This document shows positions 44,881 through 56,977 of a stretch of 64,000 nucleotides of DNA, one piece after another. Source of the DNA: Endothia cerciana. Taxonomy: Eukaryota; Ascomycota; Sordariomycetes; Diaporthales; Cryphonectriaceae. The number at the start of each line of letters is the position of its first letter. Position 1 is the first letter of the stretch. Location of the stretch: positions 480,052-544,051 of the forward strand of contig JALRMH010000007.1 of the NCBI GenBank assembly GCA_026119935.1, written 5' to 3'. The position numbers and the translations under genes are program-made. The notes beneath the pieces are model-generated. The model was not told the DNA's origin. It saw only the letters and a program-made list of their open reading frames with translations, and did not search any database.

Positions 44881-46213
44881 TCTAGGTCTTATAGTCAAAA
44901 ACTCCTAGGCAATGTTCCTCACACATGTAGTAAAGTCCCTCAATCTCAAAACTGTTGCGCTATCACTGTTTGGCGTGGTGGAGCAAAAGGTTGCAGTGAG
45001 GTTCGCACGCAAGATGTGTAAAACTGGAATGCCCTCTTGTCATCGTTCTCTTCTAGTGATTGGAGATTTGTCTTGTGTCTTCTCTGCCATATTGCGCATT
45101 CACTAGTATGTCCAATGATTTTTTTTTAATTTTTTAATTTTTCGTTTCCTCTTTTCCTTCTTCTTTTCTCTGTATCCCATGCTTCCATGGACGGAGCAAT
45201 TCGCAGGACGAATCAGGCAGAACAACGCTACGCTCAACCGGCGAAGTGAGGGAAGCGGAGGGAAACAACTGAGTGAAGGCGTAGGGTACTGTATACTGAC
45301 TTGGATGCGGAACGTACCTACATAGGTAGTCTACTTGCACATAAAATAGTACATAATTATCAAAACAATACAACCCTAGTCTGAACCGCACCAGGTAGAT
45401 CTGCCCAGGAGATAGGATCTGGGCGCCCGCTGTGTATTGCTAAGTTACAAACCTGTTTGGAATATTTACGCCACTTTTTACTGGCTGCTGGAAAAGAAAG
45501 AAAAAACTCGTATACAGGGAGGGACGGGAAAGAAATTTGGCGGGCCAGTATAGACAAGAAGAGAATCAATGAAAGCTCTCAATCGAACCTCGTCTATCCG
45601 CGTTCGGTCATGCTATTAACACCTGACAAACCTTATGTATATCCAGAGATAATCTTGACATCTGGTGTAGTTCCACTTGCTTGCTCCGAGAGTCTGGCGC
45701 ATCGGCTCTGGGTGAACAATGCCGGATTGCTATTAAGAAAGGCACACCTGGTTTGAGTCTACGATAGTAGGTATTGACTGGCCTGCAGCGACCAGGCTGG
45801 AGGAGCATCCCGTGGTCCGTCAGGCCCATCGCAAGATAAAGCATGCGACAAGTCAGACTCTAGTTCATCCCAACGGTCGGCAAAATTTATCCGGGGCTGG
45901 GAGACGCTCCATGATAGCTTGACTGATGACTGTAAAGGAATGGCTAGGCCTGCCGAGCCTAGTCGCGTTGGGAAGGCCGAGGCAAGGTTTACGACCACCC
46001 GCATACGCTCCATGCTAGAGAGTGGCTAGGGTGAGGGAGGAGGTAAGCCCATCCAGATTTGCTCCCTCACCCCGAATATCTTGTCAATCAATGAGCCATC
46101 AACCAGGGAGAACTGTCTGCTTCAGGAGGGTCTCACTGATCGAGAAAACCACAAGGGACGCCCGACGGCCCTCATCACAGTTCCCGTATCCTACTCACCC
46201 CTCTGCAGATACG
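44881..46213. other. Intergenic, amidohydrolase upstream region
   Basis: 1.3 kb with no gene recognised. It has an AT-rich, T-run patch at about 45119-45145. A CTGCAG just before the amidohydrolase ATG resembles a splice acceptor, so a 5' UTR intron is possible. Confidence 0.5.
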
Positions 46214-47503
46214 ATGGGCGGCGGCGGAGCCCCCGAGGATCTCTACGGCGTCCGCGCCGACGTGCTCATCCCGGGGCGCGGCGAGCCGATCCCGCAGGGC
46301 GCGATGGTCATCTCCGAGTCCGGAGGGACCATCGCCTGGGCCGGGGCGTACGGCTCCCTCCCCGGCGAGTACGGCCACGTCACCTTCACCAGATACGACG
46401 GCGCGCTGATGCCGGGCATGTGGGACGTGCACACGCACTTCATCGGCGCCGACGTCGTGGCCTCCATGCGGGAACCCATGAAGCAGTTCCTCCCCGGGTA
46501 CCAGGCCCAGGTCGGCGCCGTGCTCGTCGACGACCTGCGCGCGACGCTCATGGCGGGCTTCACCTCGGTGCGCGAGCTCGGCGGCGCGGCCGGGCACCTC
46601 CAGCCCCTCATCGACAGGGGCGCCATCGCCGGCCCCACCGTGTACTCGGCGCTGTCGGCGCTCAGCATGACGGGCGGCCACGGCGACCAGCACGACTGCC
46701 CGCTGGACCTGGTGCGCGCGGCGAGCCGGGCCGGCGAGTCGTTCGCGGTGTGCGACGGCGTCGACGAGTGCGTCCGGGCGACGCGGCAGGTGATCCGCGC
46801 CGGGGCCCGGGTGGTCAAGATCTGCTCGACGGGCGGCGTGCTGAGCCTCAACGACCAGCCCGAGGACAGCCAGTTCTCGCCGCGGGAGATCCGGGCCATC
46901 GTGGGGGAGGCCGCGCGGGCCGGCCGGGTGGTGGCGAGCCACGCGATCGGCAGGCAGGGCATCCTGAACGCGCTGCGGTGTGGCGTGCGGACCATCGAGC
47001 ACGGCATGTACCTCGACGAGGAGGTCGCGGCGCTGATGAGGGAGAGGGGTGCCATCCTGGTCCCGACGCGGCACATCGTCGAGGCGCTCGCCGCCGGCGC
47101 CGCCGGGGACCTCCCGCCCGCCGTCCGGGGGAAGCTCGACAGGATGGTCCAGCTGAGCAGGGACAGCCTCAGGCTCGCGGTGGCGCGGGGCGTGCGCGTC
47201 GCGCTCGGCACGGACACGCTGAGCAGCGACCGGGCCAGCCCGCTGTCCCACGGGCGCAACGCCGGGGAGCTGCACTGGATGAGGGTCGCGGGCATGACGC
47301 CGCTGCAGGCCATCGAGTCGGCGACGGCGACCCCGCCCGAGACGCTGGGCCCGCAGGGGCCGAGGGCGGGACAGCTGCGGGAGGGCTACGACGCGGATTT
47401 CATCGTTGTGAGGGAGAGCCCGCTGGAGGACGTTGACGTGCTGACGGACCCGGGAAATGTCACGCACGTATGGAAGGGTGGGCGGCTGTTCAAGTCGCCA
47501 TAG
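46214..47503 (+). CDS. Metal-dependent amidohydrolase (imidazolonepropionase/prolidase-like)
   Basis: Amidohydrolase-superfamily TIM-barrel hydrolase, 429 residues in one exon. Metal ligands are all present: HTH at 73-75 (GMWDVHTHF), a bridging Lys 202 (VVKICSTGGV), His 243 (ASHAIG), His 263 (TIEHGMYLD) and Asp 334 (LGTDTLSSD). The N- and C-terminal beta-sandwich is there (GAMVISESGGTIAWAG and DADFIVVRESPLEDVDVL). Members with this layout hydrolyse dipeptides, amides or ochratoxin-like substrates; sequence alone does not fix the substrate. No signal peptide, so probably cytosolic. An in-frame ORF extends up to 46022, but that part is not protein-like and ends in an acceptor-like site; ATG 46214 is chosen. 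It is very GC-rich compared with its flanks. Confidence 0.85.
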   Translation: MGGGGAPEDLYGVRADVLIPGRGEPIPQGAMVISESGGTIAWAGAYGSLPGEYGHVTFTRYDGALMPGMWDVHTHFIGADVVASMREPMKQFLPGYQAQVGAVLVDDLRATLMAGFTSVRELGGAAGHLQPLIDRGAIAGPTVYSALSALSMTGGHGDQHDCPLDLVRAASRAGESFAVCDGVDECVRATRQVIRAGARVVKICSTGGVLSLNDQPEDSQFSPREIRAIVGEAARAGRVVASHAIGRQGILNALRCGVRTIEHGMYLDEEVAALMRERGAILVPTRHIVEALAAGAAGDLPPAVRGKLDRMVQLSRDSLRLAVARGVRVALGTDTLSSDRASPLSHGRNAGELHWMRVAGMTPLQAIESATATPPETLGPQGPRAGQLREGYDADFIVVRESPLEDVDVLTDPGNVTHVWKGGRLFKSP

Positions 47504-50500
47504 TCCTCCGCGGACCACCTGATGGGTCACGCTCGGGGGGCTGCTACGTTGAGTACATAGTCACGGCCACCAGTACGTATTCCTCCTTGGGCGAAATATG
47601 AGGAACTAGGTGAACGAGTGAGGTCGGACTCTTCTCGGACCGGCCTCTGCGATGAGTCGCATGCAGCTTTGTCCTCGCAGCGCTGCAGTCATCACGCAGC
47701 GAGCGGCCGCCTCCAAGCGCCCAGGACGCCCCCCGACCTCCAGCCTCAGAGACCGATGACAAGCAGCCACCCCTTGATCCGGGATGTTTGATGACTCAAT
47801 GCAACGTGCGTAATCCTCGACATCTTGCGTGGTCCATTGCCGAGGCACTCTTGGTTCCCCTGCCAATTGATTCCACGGGACTGTTGCCGCAGGCTCGACC
47901 GGTGACACGGAAGGTCACTTCGAGAGCATTATGCCGGTGGGGAGGGCCTGTCTCAGTAATCAATGACCTCGAGTCTGCAAGGGCTTGAGCCGCCAGATGC
48001 TTGAACGGGCAGGCCACGCGTCGGTGTCCATCTCCAGGATCGGCGTTTCGCCTGCGAGCTACTCCTCACCGGCGTGGCGCTCGTGAATGTACGCCAACTA
48101 ATCCAGGGTAGGTATGGCATGACTGTCTCCATTTAGCCTCAGGGTTGTGCATTTATGGTCGACGCCGTCTGATGTGCACTTGGGGTTATTGGCCACCCAG
48201 TGATGGAGGTCGCGTCACAGCCGGGTCCGAGAGGAAGTCAAGCTCTAGGTCGCGGCGCTGCCGCTTGGCTTGGGCCAGCACGGTGCGGCCAGGGGATAGA
48301 GGGTGGGCCGGGGCTCGAGTCCTCGCAGCTGTTCTTTTAATCCACCATTTCTTCTCGGGCAAGGGACGGAGGGTCAAGGACATTGCGCCGGAGGGAACTG
48401 CTCTAGCCAGCAGGAGATGCTCAGGCTGACCATCTCGTCCCTGCTACTCGAGGCTCCACGAGTAACAGTCGGCCCTCTCTCATACCTTTGACTAATCAAC
48501 TAGTACCACGTAAGTTGTAGCGTCCACCCGCAGCCGTGGCCAACGGCTGTGGGGGTCAGACGCCGGGCAGGCGCACGGCATGAGCATGCAGTCATACACA
48601 CTTGGACGTCGGCCATGCCTCCCAGCCAAGGAGATCTCTTCACCGGGCTACAGGAATCTCTGCCGGCTGAGGCCTCAAGACATGAAACGTTCTGTCTGGT
48701 GGGTGCGGGCTGCTGACCTTCGGACACTCTGCACGAGCTGTGGTGCATCACCACCGATCGCTTTCACCCTACATTAGCGGCGGTGGTCCGAGGTGCCCCT
48801 CCGTCATGACCTCGTCTGCGAACCGACAGGAAGCCTGCACGATCCCAGAGGAAAGTATTTGGTGGAGTGCGGATGCAACGCATAGCGAGCAGACGTGCCT
48901 TCGATACCTAGGACGATAATCCAAGTCCTCCTCGCGGGCCGAGGGAACCAAGTTTGGTTGATGGCTACCTCCCCGCCCCTCCCTTTCTTTCTCCATATTT
49001 TTTTTTTCTTTCCCTTCCTCCTTCCCTCCCCCTCATACGTCAAGAGACAGAACGGCATCCGGAAAAATCTTCGGGACCAAAGTTCAAGAAAGTCGCCCCA
49101 AAGGATGAGGCTGGGGTGAGGGAGGAAGTCGCGCTTCCCGCTGCTGTAAGCACGCAAGCACGTTGGTTTCAGGCAGACGGGCCTCGTGATTCTTCAGCGT
49201 TAATCTTCAACACAGTCGCCACCAAGCCACAGTCTTCGGGCCTGACGGGCTGGGCAAAAGCTTTAGGTGGTTGAGAGAGCCTCTTCGATCTAGAAAGTGA
49301 CCTGCCGCTCCTGGAGTCGCTCGCAACACAGCCTCAGCTTTGTGGGCTATGTCGCAGGGCTGCTCCCCTTTAGACTTGTGGCGAAACAAGGGGGGGGGGT
49401 AGTAACCGTGTATCTATTTCTGGAGCTGACTTTGTACGTTGTCTTCTTCTCGGAATCATTGCTCATTCACATGCCATTGCCAAATCTGTAGCCCGAAGGG
49501 AATAGGCAGGATGTCTTCCCCGCCAACCGCGCATTTGGGCAGGAGGGTTATCGAGCAAGCCGAGGACTCTTGACGGAAAGCGCTTCCCATGTCGAGGCTC
49601 TGCAAGATAGGACTTTACAATTCAGTGAATGTATACAAGTCCAGTAGGGGGGATACGGAAAAGGAAGCGTGTCGACAGCTCGTTTCGCTCGATCAATATA
49701 CCGTACCTACCACAGGTGGGTCCATACCGGTACGTCTTTACGCGACGCCACATCATGGTTATCAAGCTGCAGAACGTCAGCACTACAGCACTCGCGGGGC
49801 CGCATACTGGAACCCAGTAACTGCCATTGCTCCAGTGTAAGGCCTTCAACCTTGCTTGTTCAGACGCGCCGAGATCTGGATGGGCAACTCGAGTGCGAAA
49901 TCGTATCCCCGGCCAGCCAACGAGAGCGCCGCCGCCGGCATTATGCTCAATGAGGGCCGGCATATTCGGGATTATGACAAGGTGCAAGACGATATAGTCT
50001 CAGCTCCGTTCGCGGTAGGTGATTGTGGTCAGCAGTAGTCCGCGTATCCCACAGCTAGACAGCAGTCTGGCGGAACGTGGCCCAGCAGCCATTCATGTGA
50101 GCAGCTGATAACATTCCAGATTGGCCCGCTAGCCTTTCGAGAGATTGCACGTTTGACGAAAGCAGTCTATCTGCTTCGTGGAGGCCGCCACCGTCGTCGG
50201 ATGCCAAGCCTCTGTCGGGTAAGGTGGGGGGATATCTCGGAGAGGCCGGCAGCTACATTGCGAAAGCAGGCCATCAGGCGAGTGCTATATGAATCAACCG
50301 ACCTGGTCAGTCCTCGCGATGATCGAATAGTTCCTTGCACGGAACGAGCCCATGTCATGCACGGAGGCGACGACACCTGCGTTGTTTGGCAAGAGGGGTC
50401 AAGGACGTCCTCTGGAAGGTCATGCACAGCCTGCCCGTCGGAGCAACATCCGACCGGATGGGCGTTGTCTATTGCGCCGAGAACTGCATCTGTTGCCCCT

Positions 50501-53315
50501 GATCCGTGACCATCGAAGGGCGCCGTGATTCCGAACCACGCTATGCCATGTGCCTCGACAGGAGTAGATGTAGATGGGGCTCTGACTAATCCTCCGATGG
50601 TCAGGCCGCGCTAAACCCGGGCGCGAGACAGTGTGATATTGGATGGTCTCAACAGACGGCTCAGGATGTCGAGCCCGTCTGGGAAGTACCGGTGGGTACC
50701 CTGGCCCGCTAGGACAGTACTAATAGTCTCGTGTGCGTTGCAGAGCTCGATGGTCAGTCATCTCGCTCGCGCCTGCGCAAAAAATTTCCGAATGTGGTAA
50801 ATGCGGCCTCTTGGGTGTGCAAAGCCGGGAGCAGGATGACGGGCTCCGTGAAGGAGATTCTCAAAGAGTGACGCTGTCGGGCTCTCAAGATGTGTCCGGA
50901 AAAGGTGACAAATCCCGAGAGGACTGGCTGCTGTAGAAACTAGTGCGACCTCGTGAAAAGGCGACATTGTCAGAGCCCAGCCACAGACGCCTGGTTGAAG
51001 CCGAGAAACAAACAGAAGGCTCGGACAGGAGTGCGAACCCTCCGCGGAGAACTAGACGGCGTGAGCAGCGCAAGGAGACGAAGTCCGCCAGAGACCGACG
51101 AGAACCCCGCCTAGGTCCGACAGAGTCTTGAAAATAACATCACTCGAGGTCGCCACGACATTCCACAGGCAGCAATGTGGAAAGCAGATATATATCAGGT
51201 CCCTGGTTGGACCGACCGAGTTTCGTTCACGACGGTGGTGAGCCTCTCGCATGTTGTTCGGAGACACAGCCCGGCGGAACTGCGCCTCTCACTTACACGT
51301 GCATGGGCAAGATGGTGTGAAGGCTGCAGCCAAGGTGCAGGATGGACGTATTGGCCGTTTTTCTGACGTCCCTAGACATTTTGCAACGGTGGCTTGGCCC
51401 TCGCCAAGGCTACGCTGCGGTTGTGCCCAGTATTCCCCTTATAGCCGCACCTGGTAGGCACACTTTTGTCACCCAACCTGTCCTTTTGCTGGTTGATTGG
51501 TTGGTTGGTTGATGAATCACTCTGGGCCAGCCCAGGTGGGAGATGATGGATGTCTCTTTTAACACAGGCAGGCCAGGGACTGCGTTGTAGTCCACCCCAC
51601 AGACCACGCACGCATGGTCGTCTGAGGGAGGGGATGAGGGCAGGGTGGCAGGTGGGAATGGAATACCAGGAGGATCTCGGGAAAAAGGTACCTTGTAGGT
51701 CAATTGGAGTGATGCCACTCAGCCGCTGCCGCGCATAACACGACGTACCTGGTACCCCGTACTGACCATGGCACATAGTAGCAACAGCCTTCCTCGGGGG
51801 TGGCGGGAGGGACCGGAGTAAAAGAGGCGAGAGGAGCGGAAACCCAGTCGGGACTTTGTGCAACCCGCAGGTGTCCGGATCAGCCGCCGCCGCCAGCCAC
51901 GCGGCGATGGCGCTGCTGACAAAGCAACAAAAACAACAACGACGACGACGACGGGGGCGACATCTCGAGCTCGCCATGTGGTGCGTGCGGCAGCGACCTC
52001 GAAGGGGGGGGGACGCGATTGCCGAGAGGACAATGAATGAAGGATTGGAGGACGGATTCTATTGCTTGAGGGTGCCCTTGGCTTGGCACTTGGCACTTGG
52101 CAAACAGCATATGAATGGAGGTGGATGCAAACCTGTGAGGGGAGAAGTGCTGGGATAGAATTCGAGGTAGGGTCGCTAGGCGGGAGGGGGGGGGGCGTTT
52201 GTTGGTTGCTGTGGTACACGAACGGCAAGTGGTGGTGGTTACGTAATCGGTTGACCCACGTTTGCGCATTGTGCACCTGAAAAGCCTGACAAAGCTCTAA
52301 AAGCCCGCGCCAGGACGACACCCCCCGCCCTGCCGCTTTCCCCCTTCCCTTCTCCATCTTACATAAACAGCCTCACCCGCTGACTTAGCAAAGGCCTGGG
52401 TCGTCCCCATCCATTCTCGCATCGAAAATCGCACCCCCCAGTGACACTAGAGCGGCCTGTCGCCTGTCGTCCTTCGGAGGTGAGTCGAGAGTCGCATTCG
52501 CTCCGCGCAGCTGGCCTGGGTCTGGGCAGCTGAGGCTGGGCTGCCACCAGTCAGCAGAAGCCATCACCTACACTGCGCCTGCTGACAGGCCACTCCACCA
52601 GTCGAACAACGAAGACAGACAGACGAGACCTCGTAGGGCTTGTCGCGACCGGGCATCTGATCCCCCCCCCCCCCCCAAGAAAGGTCCCAAAAGGGACGAC
52701 AGGGACAAGCTGTCAGGTAGACACCGCAGGTCAGGATCGGATCCAGACCAGACCAGACCTCTCGCTCACGCCTTGACGACATCAACACGCCCGCCATCGA
52801 AACCCCAACTGACGTGACAACGCCGGCCTCGCCCCAGGGTGGACGAGACGGATCAACCACAACATTTCACCGTCACCCGCGTTGACCCTGTTAGCTATCG
52901 GCCTATCTACTAGTACCGGGCTAATACCCCTTGAGGGCGACATATCCTTGCCTCGCTCGCATTTGTCCTGTGTCATTTAGTCATCACCGGCTCTGGGCTG
53001 CGCCGGATTACCTCAACAGCCTCCCCATCATTCGAGCACCCGGCAGAGACAGCGCCTGGACCATCGAGCCGATAGTCCAGCAGCACGCGCGCGAGAGAAG
53101 AGAGAGGGGGGGGAATAGCGCCAGTATTTAAGATTTCGGCTGCCCAGCCGCTGAGTCAGATCGTCTCTGGTCCCTCACGGCGAACGGGACGCGCTGTCAC
53201 CATCATCCCGTCAGCTTGGCCTGCCTGGCTGGGAGCGCACACACAGGAACGTGTTGACCCTCCTTGACGCCTCTCTTACCGGCACTCATTGTGATTCGCG
53301 CGCAGCAACTGGAAG
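47504..53315. other. 5.8 kb without recognisable genes
   Basis: The largest empty interval in the window. All ORFs are short and show no motif or splice partner. Small features are a poly-G run near 49390, TTGG repeats near 51492-51510, a CAA/CGA triplet patch near 51927-51957, and a poly-C run at about 52664-52677. The part nearest 53316 must contain the kapC promoter and leader. I recognise no transposon or RNA gene. Confidence 0.45.
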
Positions 53316-55692
53316 ATGCAGGCTGCTGCCGATATCAAGATCGGTGAGTACCCTATCATGTACCTGACCTACGTCTACCTGATATTCATTCCCCTGTCGC
53401 GTCCTCAAGAATTACTGTGTACTATTCCTCAAACACCACACAACCCCCCCCCCCTCTCCTTCAGCCCCCGACGCGGCGCCGTGTAATACTGAATTCCTGG
53501 GTGCTCGATTGGATCACATCTTTTCGGATGGGACCACGCTCCCCCCCCCCCCTCTTCGAGCTGCACCCACTTGGCCTGACTTACCAGCACCTCGACGCCC
53601 TGGCGCCCTCATACAGTATGCGCCTCAGGTCTACACCCATTCCACGCAGTGGTCCGCCACGTTCGGTTCCTTCCAGCTCCTCCCGTTGTCTATCCCTGGG
53701 GCTTTGCCCCAGACCTCGCCCGTTGGCTGCCTATTCCCGCTCCTCTTCCTCCCAGAGTCCGGTTTGTGTTTCAAGTGGGACATAGATTTGGGTGCATCTG
53801 ATATCCGACAGACCATGTTTAGTCCTGCTTGAGGATGAATTTAGCAGCGGGAGGAGTCAAGCCAAGTCAAACCCGGGCCCGAGCCAGATCATTTTTGGTC
53901 CACTTTAGACCACTACCGGATCGCTCTTACACGACTCTCTCTTCTCTTACATAATTGATCGTCGTCCCCCCTACCCTCCCCCCTCACGAGCCCAGCTCTA
54001 CTATGTACTTGTTTGTTGGACGCTACCGGTCCTTGGGTCGCTCTCCCTCTCCGGCGCTCTCCCTTCCACACCGACAATAAGTAATCAACCGCCTCCCGTC
54101 CTATCCAACCACCTGTCCCATCTTACCCGGACACCCCCCCCCCCCCCATTATTTGTCTTTCATACGGACGGGGCATGGGGATGACGAGAATCTCCGTGTT
54201 CATCACTCAGCCAGCCTTGTACATCACACCCACATATTGAGCCTCGATGTACGTTATCATCATACCCGCAAGATGACCGCCCTGCCCTGCCCTGCCCTGC
54301 CCTGTCCTGCCGTGTCCTGCATAGCACCGGCCGGCTTACTTCATCAACATACCCGTCCCCGTCTCGCGCGCATCGCATTGGCGTTTGGAGTTCCTTTTAC
54401 CTTGCATTCATTACCTCAGCAACTTCTTACACACTGACCACGGGCCAGTGTCCGTACGCCCGTTGCTTTGTCCGGAAACGGCAACGTTGGACGGACCCTC
54501 CCTTGTGTGCCCTTCGACGTCAACCACCCCTACTCCCCCCCCCTCCCCAGAACATCAACTCGGATCGTCTTCTGTTCATATCACACGCGCGCGACCAGCC
54601 TCCTTCCACCACCAGGACACGATGCGTTTCGCTCTCTTACCTCCATTTCCTATCCTGTCCGCCAGTCGGGGCCGTGAGCTCATTCTAAACCGGGCCGGCC
54701 CACCCGTCGTTACGCCTCGTATGCTTGTGCCGTCACGCTGACAGAGCCGCCGTCATACTACAGAGCCAAGAGGACAGTCGGGAAACCCAAGCACCAACCA
54801 GGACGGGAATATCGCCAGACCTCCTCCCAAGTTAATCCCACGCCCACAACCACTGCACGTGGAGACTGCGCCAGTCACCCAGCCACAGCCGCATGGTTAT
54901 ACCGAGCCGGTCACTCCGCCCGTCTCCGCGCCCGTCTTGGATCCTGAGCTCTCTCTCCACCCCTCTCTGAGAAGCCCGGGCTACCTCCCTGCCGCCACTA
55001 TGATGCCCACTGGTGGCCCAGTTCCTCCTCCCGAGCATCCCGGCGCTATGCCCGGCCCAGCAAACCCAGGCGGCCTATCTCCCACCGATCCCGGCGCAGA
55101 GGGTCGCAAGGCCAAACGCGAGTTGTCCAGCTCAAAACGTGCTGCCCAGAACCGAGCTGCTCAGGTAAGCTCCCCGGCACCCCCGGGTCTGGAGGCTTTC
55201 GTCACTAACCCCTCATAGCGGGCATTCCGCCAGCGTAAAGAGGGCTACATCAAGAAGTTGGAACAGCAGGTTCGCGACTATGGCGAGATGGAGAACCAGT
55301 TCAAGATGCTGCAGTCCGAGAACTACGCCCTGCGAGAGTACATTGTGCACCTCCAGTCGCGCCTCGTCGACGCGCAGGTCGAGCCCCCCCAGCCGCCGCC
55401 GAACATTAACCTGGCCCTCTCGCCCGACGCCACCGGCCCACACGCACATGGCCTTCCTCAGCCGGTCCCCGAGCCGGTCGGCTCTCCTCCAGCCGAGCCG
55501 ACACCCAACACGGGCTCAGCAACCGGTGCTGCGACCCTGGATGCTGTCGCGCAGGCGGTGCAGAGCCTGAGCCGGTCCGAGGCGGTCTACAAGGCCGAGG
55601 CGGAGAGCCAGGCCGTGGAGGACCAGCGCACGGTGGAGGAGATCTCACGGCAGCTGTCGCAGGCAGAGCCCGTACCGGCGGCAAACATGTAG
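53316..55692 (+). CDS. kapC: bZIP transcription factor, KapC type
   Basis: Fungal AP-1-like bZIP of the KapC group, nuclear, proposed role in stress and development. Exons are 53316-53343, 54764-55164 and 55219-55692, giving 300 residues. Exon 1 is 28 nt (MQAAADIKI plus one base) and joins EPRGQSGNPS in phase. Intron 1 is 1420 bp; intron 2 is 54 bp and splits the basic region. The N-terminus is Pro-rich with the subfamily motif GGPVPPPEHPGAMPGPANPG. The basic region reads KRELSSSKRAAQNRAAQ then RAFRQRKEGYIKKLEQQV. The zipper carries FKMLQSENYALREYIVHL. LVDAQVEPPQPPPNINL follows, as in KapC. A helix near the end (AAQAVQSLSRSEAVYK-like) closes the protein. The long first intron is the only uncertain part. 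Confidence 0.9.
53344..54763 (+). other. Long first intron of kapC, rich in poly-C tracts
   Basis: 1420 bp from GTGAGT to CTACAG. On the sense strand it holds C-runs at 53444-53454, 53541-53552, 54134-54147 and 54535-54543, and a CCTGC repeat at about 54279-54320. ORFs inside it are short and unlike KapC. An alternative promoter and start inside it are possible. Confidence 0.65.
54279..54320. repeat. CCTGC pentanucleotide repeat
   Basis: About eight units, the first four perfect, the rest with single changes, inside the kapC first intron. Confidence 0.85.
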
Positions 55693-56726
55693 GACATGAG
55701 CGGCCACGAGCGCGGTAGCTCCCTCGACCCAAAACTGCGTGGTGGCGAGGCGCAAGCTGCTCACCGGGGTTTCCAGCTCCTTGTTGGCCCCGACGGCAAG
55801 GACCAGGTGTACTGGGTCGAGCCGGGCAAACCTCCTCAGTGTCTGCATGGAGACCAGGCGGGGGGAACAGGTTGAGTCAAGGCTTTTTTTTTTTTTTTGG
55901 TCGACGGACGGTGTGGGGGCGGTGTGTCGATGGCCCCGAGGGGCAAGCAAGGTGGCCTAGTAATTCCACAGCCACCAGCTCAGTTGGCGAGACTGGATGT
56001 TTTTGACTTTCATCGAGAGGGTAGGTTCTGCACCCTCTGTTCGGAACTGGGACCATTCTGAAGGCGGGAAAGGGACGGCAGGTTCTCACCAGGGGGGACG
56101 GACCTCGGAGGGCAGAAGAAGAGCGCCATCATCTGTCGTGTGGACAGCAGCACTTTGCTCCCTTTAGAGCGACTCGGAAAGGAAAGGGGGAAACAAGCAG
56201 GCAATTGGCGCCGGGTCAAGGATTGTTGAGAGTGCTTTGAAAGGATGGTGTATTTACTAGTTTACGGAGCCCAAATGGACTCTCTTCGCTCCCAGACCCA
56301 GCTCGGTCAGTAGTTACTTCTCTCGGTATCCTCATATAATCTCTCCTGCGGCGAATGAATCTTGGAGAGCAACTGTACAGAAAAACCCTGCCTGGAATTC
56401 CAAATGCACGTCGTGGGCGTTTAATCCACATCTATACAATCCTTCCACCCTCCCCTAGATGTTGTCTACGATGACTAAGTAGGTGATTGACAGGGCACAG
56501 GTAAGGGGTCGGGTTCCAAGATGTCGGAAGGATTGGTGCCACTGCGAACCTGCTGTGTGCCATCGCCAGCCCACGTATACTACTGCCCGCCATGGTCCAA
56601 GATCATCGGGCGGGAACGTCGTGATATTGGCACCCCTGCCTCTCTGCTCTGCTGTCTGACAGCTTCAATCTGGATGACCTGCCCGTCCCATGGTACGTAT
56701 TGTTATGGTGGTGCCCCGACGCGGCA

Positions 56727-56775
<49 letters not shown>

Positions 56776-56977
56776 TCTGTGTGTGTCTGTCTGTCAATGG
56801 GACCGTCCAGAACCCCAAGATGGCGGCCCTATCTGTCCTCTGATGCGGCGCCCCCGAGGACAGTGACCCACTCGGCTGGGCCGTGGGGAGACGGCTTCTC
56901 TATGTACCATCGCACCCTCTTAACGTGGCTTCCCCCTCCCGCCCACAGCACAGAGGCGACGGAGTGGCACACCCCCT
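55693..56977. other. Convergent intergenic region kapC/ARP5
   Basis: 1.29 kb between stops. It contains a T-run near 55885-55899 and the CT/GT microsatellite at 56730-56793. No gene seen. Confidence 0.5.
56730..56793. repeat. (CT)n-(GT)n compound microsatellite
   Basis: About 14 CT units pass into about 10 GT units and then CTGT units. It lies about 185 bp past the ARP5 stop codon. Confidence 0.93.

Noticed and set aside
46175..47530. 451-codon frames on both strands over the amidohydrolase
   Set aside because: Arg/Pro/Gly- and His/Arg-rich shadows; only the 46214-47503 frame has the metal-ligand motifs.
51920..51960. CAA/CGA triplet patch as CRISPR-like repeat
   Set aside because: Simple triplet repeat without spacers, in a eukaryotic genome.
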